Source: Viridibacterium curvum (lineage in GTDB: Bacteria; Pseudomonadota; Gammaproteobacteria; Burkholderiales; Rhodocyclaceae). Taken from it: 64,000 bases of DNA. A model generated the notes under the pieces. That model had not been told where the DNA came from and did no database searches. It saw nothing but the letters and a program-made list of their open reading frames with translations. Positions within the stretch are counted from its first letter, which is position 1; each line of letters starts with the position of its first letter. Below are positions 10,719-20,125 of this stretch, piece after piece. Where the stretch lies: NCBI RefSeq assembly GCF_039544165.1, contig NZ_BAABLD010000011.1, forward strand, positions 112,904 through 176,903. Reading direction: 5' to 3'. The translations under genes were made by a program, and so were the position numbers.

Positions 10719-10899
10719 TTAGAACCTCGACGGTAAAGGTGGCAATCATCAACGGAAGCGAAGGCTGTGCCATAGCTTACGCCTTGTGCGCGAACCTGTT
10801 GCATGGCAGCACTCCCTGATTCGACAGCCGCACGGCTGGTGGTAAATTGCCGCACCTGTCCGTCCACATCTGACGGATTCACTCACAGGCCTCGACACC

Positions 10900-11688
10900 A
10901 TGCAATCCGCCCATTTCTCCGATCTCAAGAACAAGCGCGTCCTCATTACCGGCTCCACCATGGGCATCGGACTGGCAGCAGCCAAAGCTTTTGCCGCGCA
11001 AGGCGCCAAGGTCGGCCTGAATGGCCGCCGCGCGCCGGAAGAACTTGATGGCTTGCTCACAGGCCTGCGCGCCAATGGCGGTGATGCAGCATTCTTCGCG
11101 GCGGACCTGTCAGATTCGGCCGCTTGCGACAAGCTGGTTGCCGACTTCGTTGCGCGCTTCGGCGGCATTGATGTGCTCATCAACAACGCCGGCGGCCTCG
11201 TTGCCCGCAAGCCGCTGCCCGACATTGACGACGCGTTCTTCGACGCGGTGCACGATCTGAACATGCGCTCGGTGCTGATGACCACGCGCGCCGCACTGCC
11301 TCATCTGAGCGCGTCGGCAAAAGCGTCAGGGCAGAGCAGTGCTGTCATTTCGGTCGGCTCGATTGCCGGCCACACCGGCGGCGGCCCGGGCGCCTCGCTC
11401 TATGGCGCTGCCAAGGCCTGGCTGCATAACATCCACAAAAACTGGGTCGATTACCACACCGACGACGGCATCCGCTTCAACATCGTCTCGCCGGGCACGG
11501 TCGATACGGCGTTCCACGCTGACAAAACCGAAGAAGTGCGCCAGCGCATCAGCGCCGGCATTCCCATGGGACGCTTCGGCAAAGCCGAAGAAATGGCCCC
11601 CGCCTTCCTGTTCTTTGCCTCGCATGCCTGCAGCGGCTACATCACGGGACAGATTCTCGATGTGAATGGCGGGCAGTTCATGCCCTGA
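10900..11688 (+). CDS. Short-chain dehydrogenase/reductase (SDR)
   Basis: A classical 262-residue SDR. The cofactor motif is TGSTMGIG near residue 17, with a following NGRR that hints at NADP(H) preference. NNAGG, the catalytic serine in SVGSIAG and the YGAAK (YxxxK) pair complete the active site. SPGTVDTAF and the C-terminal ITGQILDVNGGQ are typical. It is divergent from edd (181-base spacer) and 144 bases upstream of the first pectate lyase. A role in uronate or keto-sugar reduction is suggested by neighbours only; the substrate cannot be read from the sequence. Confidence 0.85.
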   Translation: MQSAHFSDLKNKRVLITGSTMGIGLAAAKAFAAQGAKVGLNGRRAPEELDGLLTGLRANGGDAAFFAADLSDSAACDKLVADFVARFGGIDVLINNAGGLVARKPLPDIDDAFFDAVHDLNMRSVLMTTRAALPHLSASAKASGQSSAVISVGSIAGHTGGGPGASLYGAAKAWLHNIHKNWVDYHTDDGIRFNIVSPGTVDTAFHADKTEEVRQRISAGIPMGRFGKAEEMAPAFLFFASHACSGYITGQILDVNGGQFMP

Positions 11689-11832
11689 TCGCCGCCTGAA
11701 TGGTGCCTTCCGCCGCCGTAGCGGGCTCTCGGCCCGCACGGAATCACGGCATCGCTTCCTGGTACGGAAAATCTGCCCCGCAGACTCCGCCGCCCCGGCT
11801 CAAGCCCTGACAAAATTTTCCGGATACCAAAC

Positions 11833-12924
11833 ATGCAACGCCTCGCCCCCCTATTCCTGCTCTTGCTCGCCGCAAACGCCAGTGCCGCTGTCGGCGGTTA
11901 CGCACAAGCCACCGGTGGCGGAAATGCCAAGCCGATCGTGGTCCGTGACAAGTACGAAATGCAGGACGCGATCAACGAGTACGCCGGCGCCGGCGGGCTG
12001 GTGCTGCTCTACACCGGCAAGTTCGATGCAGCCCCCATTCTGGCCGACGTCTGCAGGCAATGGCGCAAACCCACCATTGAACTGGTCATCCACGACAAGC
12101 GAGACATCACCATCCTCGGTGCAGACGGCTCCACCGCCAATTTCGGCATCCGCATCAAAGGCTTCGCCAGCAACATCATCGTGCGCAACATGAGCATCGG
12201 CCTTGTGCCGGGAGGCGCGAACAACGGCGACGCCATCGGCATCGAGGGGCGCGCGAACCACATCTGGATCGATCACAACGAGCTCTACAGCCAGCGCATC
12301 CATTGTCCCGATACGCCGGGCGACGACACGACCTTCGACGGCTTGCTCGACATCCGCGACAACGTCGACAACATCACCATCTCTTACAACTACATCCACG
12401 ACCACGACAAGGTCGGCCTCAATGGTTCCAGTGATCGCGATACCCCAGACCGCCACATCACCTACGCCCACAACTGGTACCGCAACGTCGGCCAGCGCCT
12501 GCCCCTGCAACGTGGCGGTTTCGCCCACATCTACAACAACTACTACGACGGTATCGCCGAGCACGGCATCAATGTGCGCATGGGGGGCCAGGCCCTCATC
12601 GAAGGCAACTGGTTCGAGAACGCCCGTAATCCCGTTACCTCGCGCCTGAGCCCGAAAACCGGCGACTGGGAGCTGCGCGACAACAACATCGCCTCACCCG
12701 CCGACTTCGAGCGATTCAACATCACCTGGAGTCCTGTGCGCAGCGGCCCCAGCCGCGACGCCACCGACTGGGCCAGCACCATCCAGTTCCCGCAGCCCCT
12801 GCCCTATGCCTACACAGCGCAACCTTCAGCCCTGGTGAAATGTCTGGCCATGGCGACGGCGGGTCCGGGCAAGCAGTTGGCTGAGGTGGATGCCGCCCTG
12901 CCAGGCTGCAAAACCGCACGCTAA
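11833..12924 (+). CDS. pel: Secreted pectate lyase, polysaccharide lyase family 1
   Basis: Cleaves polygalacturonate by beta-elimination outside the cell or in the periplasm. An N-terminal signal peptide (about 1-19, ending NASAAV) precedes a single PL1 parallel beta-helix domain. Visible landmarks are TGGGNAKP at the mature N-terminus, WIDHNELYS, DGLLDIRDN with Ca2+-binding acids, and RLPLQRGG around the catalytic arginine. It has no linker or binding domain. The next gene is a close paralogue with the same domain, indicating tandem duplication. It ends about 190 bases before that gene, and both are probably transcribed together or from their own promoters. Confidence 0.92.
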   Translation: MQRLAPLFLLLLAANASAAVGGYAQATGGGNAKPIVVRDKYEMQDAINEYAGAGGLVLLYTGKFDAAPILADVCRQWRKPTIELVIHDKRDITILGADGSTANFGIRIKGFASNIIVRNMSIGLVPGGANNGDAIGIEGRANHIWIDHNELYSQRIHCPDTPGDDTTFDGLLDIRDNVDNITISYNYIHDHDKVGLNGSSDRDTPDRHITYAHNWYRNVGQRLPLQRGGFAHIYNNYYDGIAEHGINVRMGGQALIEGNWFENARNPVTSRLSPKTGDWELRDNNIASPADFERFNITWSPVRSGPSRDATDWASTIQFPQPLPYAYTAQPSALVKCLAMATAGPGKQLAEVDAALPGCKTAR

Positions 12925-13118
12925 GCCCGGCCTGACACTGTCGCATTGCCTCGCTCATCAAGGGCTGGCGCGGACATCACCTGCTCGCTGCACTGCGAGA
13001 TTGTCAATCCGGCTGTTCTATCCCACACTACATCAGCTTGCCCAAGGGGCGCAGACCCCGGCATGCCAATGCGCCGTCACCGCGGCGCAACAAAACCCAT
13101 AGATTCAGGAGACAACCC

Positions 13119-14741
13119 ATGAAGTCGATGCATCTCAAACATGCAGCGGTATTCGCTGCGCTTGCCGCAAGCAGTCTCGTTCACGCAGCCGTTCCCGGCT
13201 TTGCCACCGCGACCGGCGGCGGCAACGCCACTCCCGTCGTTGCCAGCAGCCTGTCTGCCATCCAGAGCGCCATTGACAGCTACTCCGGCACTGGCGGCCT
13301 CGTCATCCAGTACACCGGCACGTTCGACCCCGCTCCGATCCTCGCCAACATCTGCGGTCAATGGAGCAAGGCCAAGCAGGAAGTGTCGATCAGCGGCAAG
13401 AGCAACATCACCATCCTTGGCGCCAACGGGTCGTCGGCCAACTTCGGCATCCGCATCAAGGGTTCGTCGAGCAACATCATCGTGCGCAACATGACCATCG
13501 GACTGCTGCCCGGCGGCGCCAGCGATGGTGACGCCATCGGCATCGAAGGCACGGCCAACAACATCTGGATCGACCATAACGAGCTCTACAGCCGCAACTA
13601 CAAATGCGCCGGTACGCCAGGCGACGACACGACGTTCGACGGCCTCATCGACATCAAGTCCGGCGCCACCAACATCACCGTCTCTTACAACTACATTCAC
13701 GACCACGCGAAGGTCTCGCTGGGTGGCTCCAGCGACAGCGACGTCTCCACCGTTCGCCGCGTCACCTGGGCCTACAACCGCATCGAGAACATCCAGGAGC
13801 GCGGCCCCTTCAACCGTGGCGGGCTCTATCACCTGTACAACAACTACTACAACCAGATCCTGGGCAGCGGCATCAATGCGCGCGTCAACAGCAACAACCT
13901 GATCGAGGGCAATTACTTCGAGAACTCGGTCAATCCTGTGGTGGCGCGCTACAGCAGCGTCATCGGCTACTGGGATCTGCGTAACAACAACATCCTGAGC
14001 CCCTCGGACTTCGGCGCCTATGGCATTACCTGGACGGTAGACAGCGACACCAAGAAGAACGCGGACGACTGGACAACAACCAAGCCCTTCCCCATCGCCC
14101 TGCCCTATACCTACACCGTGCAACCGGCGCTGAAGGTCAAGTGCATCACGCTGGCTGCGGCGGGTGCCGGCAAAGGCCTGAAGGAAGCTGCCGACGTGGT
14201 GGGTAGCTGCGGCACGTCTTCGTCTTCCAGCAGTGCCACCTCGTCATCGTCCAGCAGCGTCGCTTCGTCCAGTAGCTCCAGCGCCGTGTCGTCATCGAGC
14301 AGCAGCTCGATATCCAGCAGCGCGCCGAGCAGCTCGTCCTCATCCAGCGTCAGCTCGACACCAACCGGCACCAACCTCGCCCTGAGCGGCAGCGCCACGG
14401 CATCCGGTCAATCGGGCAGCAGCCGCACCGCCGCCATGGCCAAGGATGGCAACGTCGCGACGCGCTGGGAAGCGAGCAACAGCAGCCCCGGCAGCTGGCT
14501 GAGCATCAACTTCAGCTCGGCCAGGACGGTGAGCAGCGTCACCCTGCGTGAGTACCTGTCGCGCGTCACTGGCCACCGCGTGGAGTACCTGAGCGGTTCA
14601 AGCTGGGTCACGCTGGGCAGCGGCTCAAGCATCGGAGCCGCCAAGAGCTACAGCTTCACGCCGGTCAGCACCACGGCCATCCGTGTCTACTTCACCGGCG
14701 CTTCGGGCCAGCCCTCGATCACCGAGTTCGAGGTGTACTGA
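13119..14741 (+). CDS. pel: Modular pectate lyase: PL1 + polyserine linker + discoidin-like domain
   Basis: A 540-residue secreted enzyme. The ATG at 13119 has AGGAG eight bases upstream and is followed by a clear signal peptide (ending LVHAAV). Residues about 28-360 are the PL1 beta-helix, with WIDHNELYS, DGLIDIKSG and the arginine segment RGPFNRGG. Residues about 366-411 are almost pure serine broken by Ala/Val/Thr/Ile, a flexible linker. Residues about 413-540 (TNLALSGSATASGQSG..., ending ITEFEVY) resemble F5/8 type C/CBM32 sugar-binding domains. Polyserine linkers are typical of polysaccharide degraders such as Saccharophagus and Cellvibrio. The gene is followed by a strong terminator. 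Confidence 0.93.
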   Translation: MKSMHLKHAAVFAALAASSLVHAAVPGFATATGGGNATPVVASSLSAIQSAIDSYSGTGGLVIQYTGTFDPAPILANICGQWSKAKQEVSISGKSNITILGANGSSANFGIRIKGSSSNIIVRNMTIGLLPGGASDGDAIGIEGTANNIWIDHNELYSRNYKCAGTPGDDTTFDGLIDIKSGATNITVSYNYIHDHAKVSLGGSSDSDVSTVRRVTWAYNRIENIQERGPFNRGGLYHLYNNYYNQILGSGINARVNSNNLIEGNYFENSVNPVVARYSSVIGYWDLRNNNILSPSDFGAYGITWTVDSDTKKNADDWTTTKPFPIALPYTYTVQPALKVKCITLAAAGAGKGLKEAADVVGSCGTSSSSSSATSSSSSSVASSSSSSAVSSSSSSSISSSAPSSSSSSSVSSTPTGTNLALSGSATASGQSGSSRTAAMAKDGNVATRWEASNSSPGSWLSINFSSARTVSSVTLREYLSRVTGHRVEYLSGSSWVTLGSGSSIGAAKSYSFTPVSTTAIRVYFTGASGQPSITEFEVY

Positions 14742-14757
14742 GTCAGGCTGCAGCAGT

Positions 14758-14793
14758 AAAAACAAACGGCGCCCGCGGGCGCCGTTTGTTTTT
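14758..14793. terminator. Bidirectional intrinsic terminator
   Basis: A perfect 36-base palindrome centred on GCCCGCGGGC, flanked by an A-run on one side and a T-run on the other. It lies between the convergent pectate lyase and band-7 genes and can stop transcription from both. Confidence 0.9.
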
Positions 14794-14806
14794 GCAAGCA
14801 AAGCGA

Positions 14807-15727
14807 TCAGGCTTTCTTGGTCCCGACTATCTCCATGGCTGCGGTAATCAGGCCCGCCATGTTGCCCATGTCAGCCGGCACGACCACGGTATTGCCTGCC
14901 TTGGCGATGTTTCCGAAAGATGAGACGTACTGCTCGGCAACCTTCAGCTGGATGGCCTTTTCACCCCCCTCGGTCTGGATGGCCGCTGCGATGGAACGGA
15001 TCGCAGTGGCCGTTGCTTCCGCCACCAGCTTGATGGCTTGCGCCTCGCCCTCGGCGCGATTCACGGCCGCCTGGCGCTCACCGTCCGAAATCATCACGGC
15101 CGACTTCTGCTCACCCTCGGCCTTGTTCATGGCCTCCTGGCGCTGACCTTCCGAGCGTGCAATCAAGGCACGCTTCTCGCGCTCGGCCTTGATCTGCAGT
15201 TCCATCGCATGAAGGATGCTTTCGGGCGGCGTGATGTCCTTGACCTCGTAACGCAGCACTTTCACACCCCAGGCGCCGGACGCTTCATCGAGCGCCGACA
15301 CCACGGCCTGGTTGATCTCGGTACGCGCCTCCAGCAGACGGTCCAGCTCACGCTTGCCCGCCTCCGAACGCAGCATGGTCTTGGCCAGTTGCTCGATGGC
15401 GAACTCGTAGTTGGCGGTGCCGTACGAAGCAAGCTGCGGATCCGTCACCTGGTAATACAGAATGCCGTCGATCTGCACCTGCGTGTTGTCACGGGTGATA
15501 CAGGTCTGCGGTGCGACATCCATCGGCACTTCCTTGATCGAGTGCTTGTAGGCCACGCGATCAATGAAAGGCACGAGGAAATGCAGTCCCGCATCCAGTT
15601 GCTCGTTGAACTTGCCAAGGCGTTCGATGATGAACACCGTCTGCTGCGGCACGATGCGGACCGCGCGCACCACAAAGATGAAAGCGATGATCAGCAAACC
15701 GAGGGCGAGGAAGGATACATTCGTCAT
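14807..15727 (-). CDS. qmcA: Band-7/SPFH membrane protein (QmcA/paraslipin)
   Basis: A 306-residue stomatin-like protein. One N-terminal membrane helix (about 4-22) precedes the SPFH domain (VPQQTVFIIERLGKF, through YEVKDITPP). A long Ala/Glu-rich coiled coil (about 180-255, EREKRALIARSEGQRQEA) follows, then a hydrophobic C-terminus. Such proteins form large ring complexes, organise membrane microdomains and associate with FtsH. The partner NfeD gene lies 72 bases upstream on the same strand, the standard pairing for this family. Confidence 0.92.
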   Translation of the reverse strand: MTNVSFLALGLLIIAFIFVVRAVRIVPQQTVFIIERLGKFNEQLDAGLHFLVPFIDRVAYKHSIKEVPMDVAPQTCITRDNTQVQIDGILYYQVTDPQLASYGTANYEFAIEQLAKTMLRSEAGKRELDRLLEARTEINQAVVSALDEASGAWGVKVLRYEVKDITPPESILHAMELQIKAEREKRALIARSEGQRQEAMNKAEGEQKSAVMISDGERQAAVNRAEGEAQAIKLVAEATATAIRSIAAAIQTEGGEKAIQLKVAEQYVSSFGNIAKAGNTVVVPADMGNMAGLITAAMEIVGTKKA

Positions 15728-15799
15728 ACGTCGTTACTCCCGTCTGTGTCAGCCTGGAAATCCGGCCCTGCTCCGGGCCATGGCGTCAGGTAGCGCCAG

Positions 15800-16204
15800 T
15801 CAGTTCTTCAGTGAGAGGCCGACTTCCAGCACATTGCCCTGGCGGCCCAGCACCTCAAGCTTTTCTCCCACCATGGCCGAAGTCGGGCCATTGGCATCCC
15901 ACTCCGTGCCGCGCCAGCGCACGCGCAGCTTGCCCGGCACGATCACCTGCGCCACCTCGACATTGCCGCCACCCAGGTTCTGCGGCATGGCCGCAGCCGG
16001 CTCCGGTTTGAAACGGCGAACAAACAGGGCACCGAGCACGCCAACCAGCGCAGCACCAACGCATTGCCAGCTCAGATCGAAACTGTTCCAGGCCAGGGCC
16101 GCGCCAGCCGCACCTGCAATGCCGATGACCAGCAGGTACAGCGTACCCGTCATCATTTCCGCCACGATGGCGCCAACCGCCACCACCAACCAGAAAAGCG
16201 TCAT
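15800..16204 (-). CDS. nfeD: NfeD-family membrane protein
   Basis: A short-form NfeD of 134 residues. Two or three membrane helices (about 2-18, 22-40, 44-62) precede a C-terminal OB-fold domain (about 80-134: GKLRVRWRGTEWDANG, GEKLEVLGRQGNVLEV). The ATG at 16204 is chosen because GAGGAG lies six bases upstream; a second ATG at 16210 abuts that site and is unlikely. The protein partners band-7 proteins, and the downstream qmcA gene fits this. Confidence 0.9.
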   Translation of the reverse strand: MTLFWLVVAVGAIVAEMMTGTLYLLVIGIAGAAGAALAWNSFDLSWQCVGAALVGVLGALFVRRFKPEPAAAMPQNLGGGNVEVAQVIVPGKLRVRWRGTEWDANGPTSAMVGEKLEVLGRQGNVLEVGLSLKN

Positions 16205-16288
16205 GCACATCTCCTCTCGGGCAGCCGGAATGGCTGCGTGGCGGAGATTATCCCAGCGCCGTGACCGCTCGGGGGTACACTCGGGCAA

Positions 16289-17335
16289 ATGGATGCACAT
16301 GATCAATCCGCCAGCACGGATCACACCGCCTCGGCGGAACAGCCCTTCGCCTCGCTGACGCCGTCAGCCCTGCTCGATGCGATCGATAGTCTGGGCCTGC
16401 GTACCGACGGGCGTCTGCATGCGCTGAATAGTTTCGAGAACCGCGTCTACCAGGTTGGCATCGAAGCAGACGACGGATCGACAGCCCCGATGCTGATTGC
16501 CAAGTTCTATCGCCCGGGGCGCTGGAGTGATGCGGCGATACGCGAAGAGCACCGCTTTACCCACCAATTGGCTGACGCAGAAATCCAGGTTGCCGCGCCG
16601 CTGGCCTTCGGAGACGAAACCCTGCATCACGTGGGCGATTTCCGCTTTGCGCTCTATCCCCGCCTGCGTGGCCGTCCACCTGAACTCAGCGATCTCGACG
16701 CGCTCACCTGGATGGGTCGCTTCATAGGTCGCATTCATGCTGTCGGCGCACGTTCGACTTTTCGCGAACGCCCAGCGCTAAGCCTCACACGCTTTGGCGA
16801 TGAACCGCTGCAATGGCTGAACACACAGGATCTGGTGCCGCCCGAGTTGCGCGAAGCCTGGCGCATCACCGCCGAACGTGCCTTGCAGGTTGCGCGGCTT
16901 CGCTTTGCCGATGCCGGCGAGCTACGCACGCTGCGCATCCATGGTGATTGTCACGCTGGCAATATCCTGTGGGCTGATGACGGCCCATGGTTCGTCGACT
17001 TCGATGACTGCTGCAGCGGTCCTGCGGTGCAGGACCTGTGGCTGCTGCTGTCAGGCGAGCGCGAAGCGATGTCACTGCAGCTAGGTGCCGTACTACGCGG
17101 CTATCGCCAGTTCCACGATTTCGATCTGCGTGAGCTGGGGCTCATCGAAGCGCTTCGCACTTTGCGCCTCATCCACTATGCGGCATGGATCGGCCGCCGC
17201 TGGCACGACCCTGCCTTTCCGATTGCGTTTCCATGGTTTGGCTCGGCACGCTACTGGCAAGACCGCATCCTTGAACTCAAGGAGCAGATTGCCGCAATGG
17301 AAGAAGAGCCGCTGCAGCCGGCGGATCCGGCATGA
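16289..17335 (+). CDS. srkA: Stress response serine/threonine kinase SrkA (YihE/RdoA)
   Basis: A 348-residue cytoplasmic kinase of the aminoglycoside-phosphotransferase fold, linked in E. coli to envelope and oxidative stress survival. The nucleotide lobe carries ENRVYQVG and IAKFYRPGRW. The catalytic loop is HGDCHAGNIL (His218-Asp220), and the metal site is DFDD (237-240). The C-terminal helix IGRRWHDPAFPIAFPWFG is characteristic of the family. It overlaps ychJ by 4 bases (ATGA), so both are translated together. In E. coli it is paired with dsbA instead. Confidence 0.92.
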   Translation: MDAHDQSASTDHTASAEQPFASLTPSALLDAIDSLGLRTDGRLHALNSFENRVYQVGIEADDGSTAPMLIAKFYRPGRWSDAAIREEHRFTHQLADAEIQVAAPLAFGDETLHHVGDFRFALYPRLRGRPPELSDLDALTWMGRFIGRIHAVGARSTFRERPALSLTRFGDEPLQWLNTQDLVPPELREAWRITAERALQVARLRFADAGELRTLRIHGDCHAGNILWADDGPWFVDFDDCCSGPAVQDLWLLLSGEREAMSLQLGAVLRGYRQFHDFDLRELGLIEALRTLRLIHYAAWIGRRWHDPAFPIAFPWFGSARYWQDRILELKEQIAAMEEEPLQPADPA

Positions 17336-17727
17336 AAACCAGCAAGGCAGCGAAACCATTGCCTTGCCCCTGTGGCAGCGTGAGCTATGCAGACTGCTGC
17401 GGCCGCTATCACGCCGGCGACGCAGCGCCGAGCGCCGAGGCCCTGATGCGCTCGCGTTACAGCGCTTACGTGCTGCGGCTGTCGCCCTATCTCATGGCTA
17501 CCTGGCATCCGGACACCCGGCCTGCGTCGCTGGATCTTGATGAAGACGCCTGCCAGTGGATCGGTCTTCAGGTGCTCTCACATGCGCGGCAGGATGACAG
17601 CCGTGCAACCGTTGCCTTCGTCGCCCGATATCGCATCAATGGCCGCGCCCATCGGCTCAGCGAGCTCAGCCGATTCGTGAGGCAGGATGGGCGCTGGCTC
17701 TACGTCGACGGGGATACGGGCAGCTGA
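17332..17727 (+). CDS. ychJ: YchJ family protein (UPF0225, SEC-C-like zinc motif)
   Basis: A 131-residue protein. The N-terminus has the cysteine set CPCGSVSYADCC, a SEC-C-like zinc site. This is followed by the conserved PSAEALMRSRYSAYV and an NTF2-like fold to the end (VAFVARYRINGRAHRLSELSRFVRQDGRWLYVDG). Its function is not established; YchJ proteins are widespread in proteobacteria. It is translationally coupled to srkA by a 4-base overlap. Confidence 0.9.
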   Translation: MKTSKAAKPLPCPCGSVSYADCCGRYHAGDAAPSAEALMRSRYSAYVLRLSPYLMATWHPDTRPASLDLDEDACQWIGLQVLSHARQDDSRATVAFVARYRINGRAHRLSELSRFVRQDGRWLYVDGDTGS

Positions 17728-17846
17728 GTCGGAAAGCTGCTTCGGACGGCTGGGCCGCGCGGGCTGAAGTCCCCTCCGGGAACACCCTCATTGCAGTGCA
17801 CCATCCGCAGACCATACTGAAAAATCGTCCCAACCGAGGCATACCC

Positions 17847-18296
17847 ATGGGTTCAAGCAGCGCCTTGCCGCGGGCCTACCTGCGTCACCCTGCGGACATC
17901 CCGATCGAGATCCGTGCCCAACCCATTCTTGAAGCCGCCCCCCGTCGCCTCAAGGATGTCGGCATGGGCGGCCTGGCTTGTCGCTCGGACAAGGCACTGG
18001 AGGTCGGCACGCCGGTCGAAGTCAGCATTGAACTCGTCACGCCCCCCTTCACCGCCGAGGGACGTGTTGCCTGGTGCAAGCGCTGCGGCACGCATCATGA
18101 AGTCGGCATCCAGTTCACGAATGCCGACGACGCATTTGCGGCGCGCATGGTGGAGCAGGTCTGCCACATCGAGCAGTACCGGCAAGATGCCCTGCGTTGC
18201 GAGGGGCGGGTGATCGACGGACGCACGGCTGCTCTGGAGTGGATAGACCAGCACGCCGCAAATTTTCCGTCCGTGTCGGAATTCAAATACGACTAG
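17847..18296 (+). CDS. PilZ-domain protein with an altered c-di-GMP motif
   Basis: A 149-residue protein starting MGSSSALP, with GAGG eight bases before the ATG at 17847. The PilZ fold is indicated by RxxxR at residues 9-13 (RAYLR) and by beta-strands with GTPVEVSIEL, AEGRVAWCK and EVGIQFTN. The second c-di-GMP motif, usually D/NxSxxG, reads DVGMGG (37-42) with glycine for the serine. Binding of c-di-GMP is therefore uncertain. A C-terminal helical extension (about 115-149) is unassigned. Its 3' end faces the chemoreceptor gene; a PilZ and an MCP together suggest motility control. Confidence 0.8.
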   Translation: MGSSSALPRAYLRHPADIPIEIRAQPILEAAPRRLKDVGMGGLACRSDKALEVGTPVEVSIELVTPPFTAEGRVAWCKRCGTHHEVGIQFTNADDAFAARMVEQVCHIEQYRQDALRCEGRVIDGRTAALEWIDQHAANFPSVSEFKYD

Positions 18297-18323
18297 CGCC
18301 GCCTCAGCGTGCGGGCCCCGCGC

Positions 18324-19943
18324 TCAGACCTTGAACTGATGCACGGTCTCGTTCAGTGCATTCATGGCCGAGCGGGTCTGTTCGATCAGTCGGTCAAGCG
18401 ACTCCGCATCATGGCTGGCCTCATGCACATCCCGGCTGACTTGCTCGATGATGCGCGCAACCTCGTTCTGCGTACTGCGCTGAGCCGCAAGTGCATCGCG
18501 AATACCGTGCATGCCGGCAACCACGTTGGCTGCCGCCACGGGGATCTCAGCCACTGAGCGCGCCGAGCTGGAAGCACGCTCTATCCCTGCCGTGACCGAA
18601 CTGACACCGTTCTCGACACCACGAACGGCGTTTTCGCTTGCAGCACGTATTTGCTCGATGCGAGAGAAAATCTGATCCGTCGAGTTGCTGGTGCGCTCGG
18701 CAAGCTTGCGTACTTCGTCAGCCACCACGGCGAAGCCACGGCCCTGCTCGCCCGCACGCGCCGCTTCGATGGCAGCGTTGAGCGCCAGCAGGTTGGTCTG
18801 GTCGGCAATGTCACGAATCGCCGAGGCAACGCCGGAGATCTCGTTCGCCTCATGGGCCAGCGAGGTGATGATTGCGGCGATCTCTTTGACCGTATGTGCG
18901 AGGCTGTCGAACTCGCGGGTGCTGTTCGTCACGTCCTGCGCGCCAATCTGCGAGATCTTGCCGGCCTGCTCGGCGGCGCTGGCCGCCTCCGAAGCGTTTT
19001 CAGCGATCACGTTGATGCTCTCGGCGGATTCTTCAAAGCCGGCCATCGCACGTTGCATCAGGCTGCTCTGTGCGCCAGCGTTCGTGCGGACACGACCGGA
19101 AAGCGCACCGAGCTCCTGCATGTGCTTGTAGATGGTGCCTGCCGTACTGTGCGACTGCGACACGACAGCGCGCTGCCGCACGATAAGCTGGTTGAAGGCG
19201 TTAGCTACCTGCTGCACTTCCTCGCAGCCCACCTCGCCAAGCGTGATGGAAAGATTGCCGTCACGCGCGATACGCGTCGTATCCGCAGCCATACGCTGCA
19301 ACGGCGGCACACTGGTCTGATAGACGCGCCAAGCCACCAGGCTGAGGATGCCCAGCGCGACGACCGCTCCCAGCCAGATCACGAAGCGTGCCTGGCTGAC
19401 GGCCGATGCATTGGCCTGACTCTCGCTGGCCGCATAGGCCTCAATGGCCTTCGTCAGATCGCCGAGTCTGATCTCCAGCGCTTCAAAGTCATTCTGGAAG
19501 CGCTCCAGCTCCGCCGCGCTGTCTTTGTCCGGATTGGCCACGATGCGGCGTGCGGCCTCGAAGTAGCGCTGCAAGGTTGGCTTGGTGTCATTGGCGAGCT
19601 TGCGTGCTTCGGGAGGCAGGCGTTCAAGGTTGTCGTTGAACAGTTTTTCGAGGTCGCCCGCGTGCTCGTCCAGATCCTTGCGAGCCGCAGCAACGCCTTC
19701 CGGATTGCCTTGCTTGACAAAGAGGAGAACGGCCAGCACATCGGCACGTACGGCGTCGTGGTTCATGTCGACGTCCGCCTGTTGCTGCGTGATTCGGCCG
19801 GTATCGAGCAGCTTGTCGTTGGCGTCCAGCAGGCGCGAAATGTTGATCTGCGCAAGCACCGCAAGGACGAGAATGCCGCTCAGGGCACATATGGCAATCG
19901 TCAGCAACAGGCTGCGCAGCGAGAGGCTGGAACGGGTAGGCAT
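18324..19943 (-). CDS. Methyl-accepting chemotaxis protein
   Basis: A 539-residue transmembrane chemoreceptor. The ATG at 19943 has GGAGGA seven bases upstream. TM1 (about 12-32) and TM2 (about 185-204) frame a roughly 150-residue periplasmic four-helix-type sensor that has no identifiable ligand motif. A HAMP segment (about 205-258) leads to the cytoplasmic signalling domain with the tip region IEAARAGEQGRGFAVVADEV and RKLAERT. The C-terminus (NETVHQFKV) lacks a CheR-binding pentapeptide. No che genes are adjacent, so it is an orphan receptor; flagellar genes are 35 kb away in the same window. Confidence 0.93.
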   Translation of the reverse strand: MPTRSSLSLRSLLLTIAICALSGILVLAVLAQINISRLLDANDKLLDTGRITQQQADVDMNHDAVRADVLAVLLFVKQGNPEGVAAARKDLDEHAGDLEKLFNDNLERLPPEARKLANDTKPTLQRYFEAARRIVANPDKDSAAELERFQNDFEALEIRLGDLTKAIEAYAASESQANASAVSQARFVIWLGAVVALGILSLVAWRVYQTSVPPLQRMAADTTRIARDGNLSITLGEVGCEEVQQVANAFNQLIVRQRAVVSQSHSTAGTIYKHMQELGALSGRVRTNAGAQSSLMQRAMAGFEESAESINVIAENASEAASAAEQAGKISQIGAQDVTNSTREFDSLAHTVKEIAAIITSLAHEANEISGVASAIRDIADQTNLLALNAAIEAARAGEQGRGFAVVADEVRKLAERTSNSTDQIFSRIEQIRAASENAVRGVENGVSSVTAGIERASSSARSVAEIPVAAANVVAGMHGIRDALAAQRSTQNEVARIIEQVSRDVHEASHDAESLDRLIEQTRSAMNALNETVHQFKV

Positions 19944-20125
19944 GGAGCGATCCTCCTCCATAAGGGTTCAACTGCACTTAACGGCCAGGATGCCGATACC
20001 CTTAGCTATAGCCGACCGATATCGCCCACGTCCGGAACCGCCAGTGCCTCGGGCTGTCTGTGCGGGACCTGCCCGGTGCTATCCTCGCTGCCTCGCAGCT
20101 CCCCCCGTTCCTTCCGGATCCCGCC

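Noticed and set aside
14215..14355. Serine codon run as a tandem DNA repeat
   Set aside because: Codons vary (AGC, TCG, TCC, TCT) without a fixed period; it is a protein linker, not a DNA repeat array.
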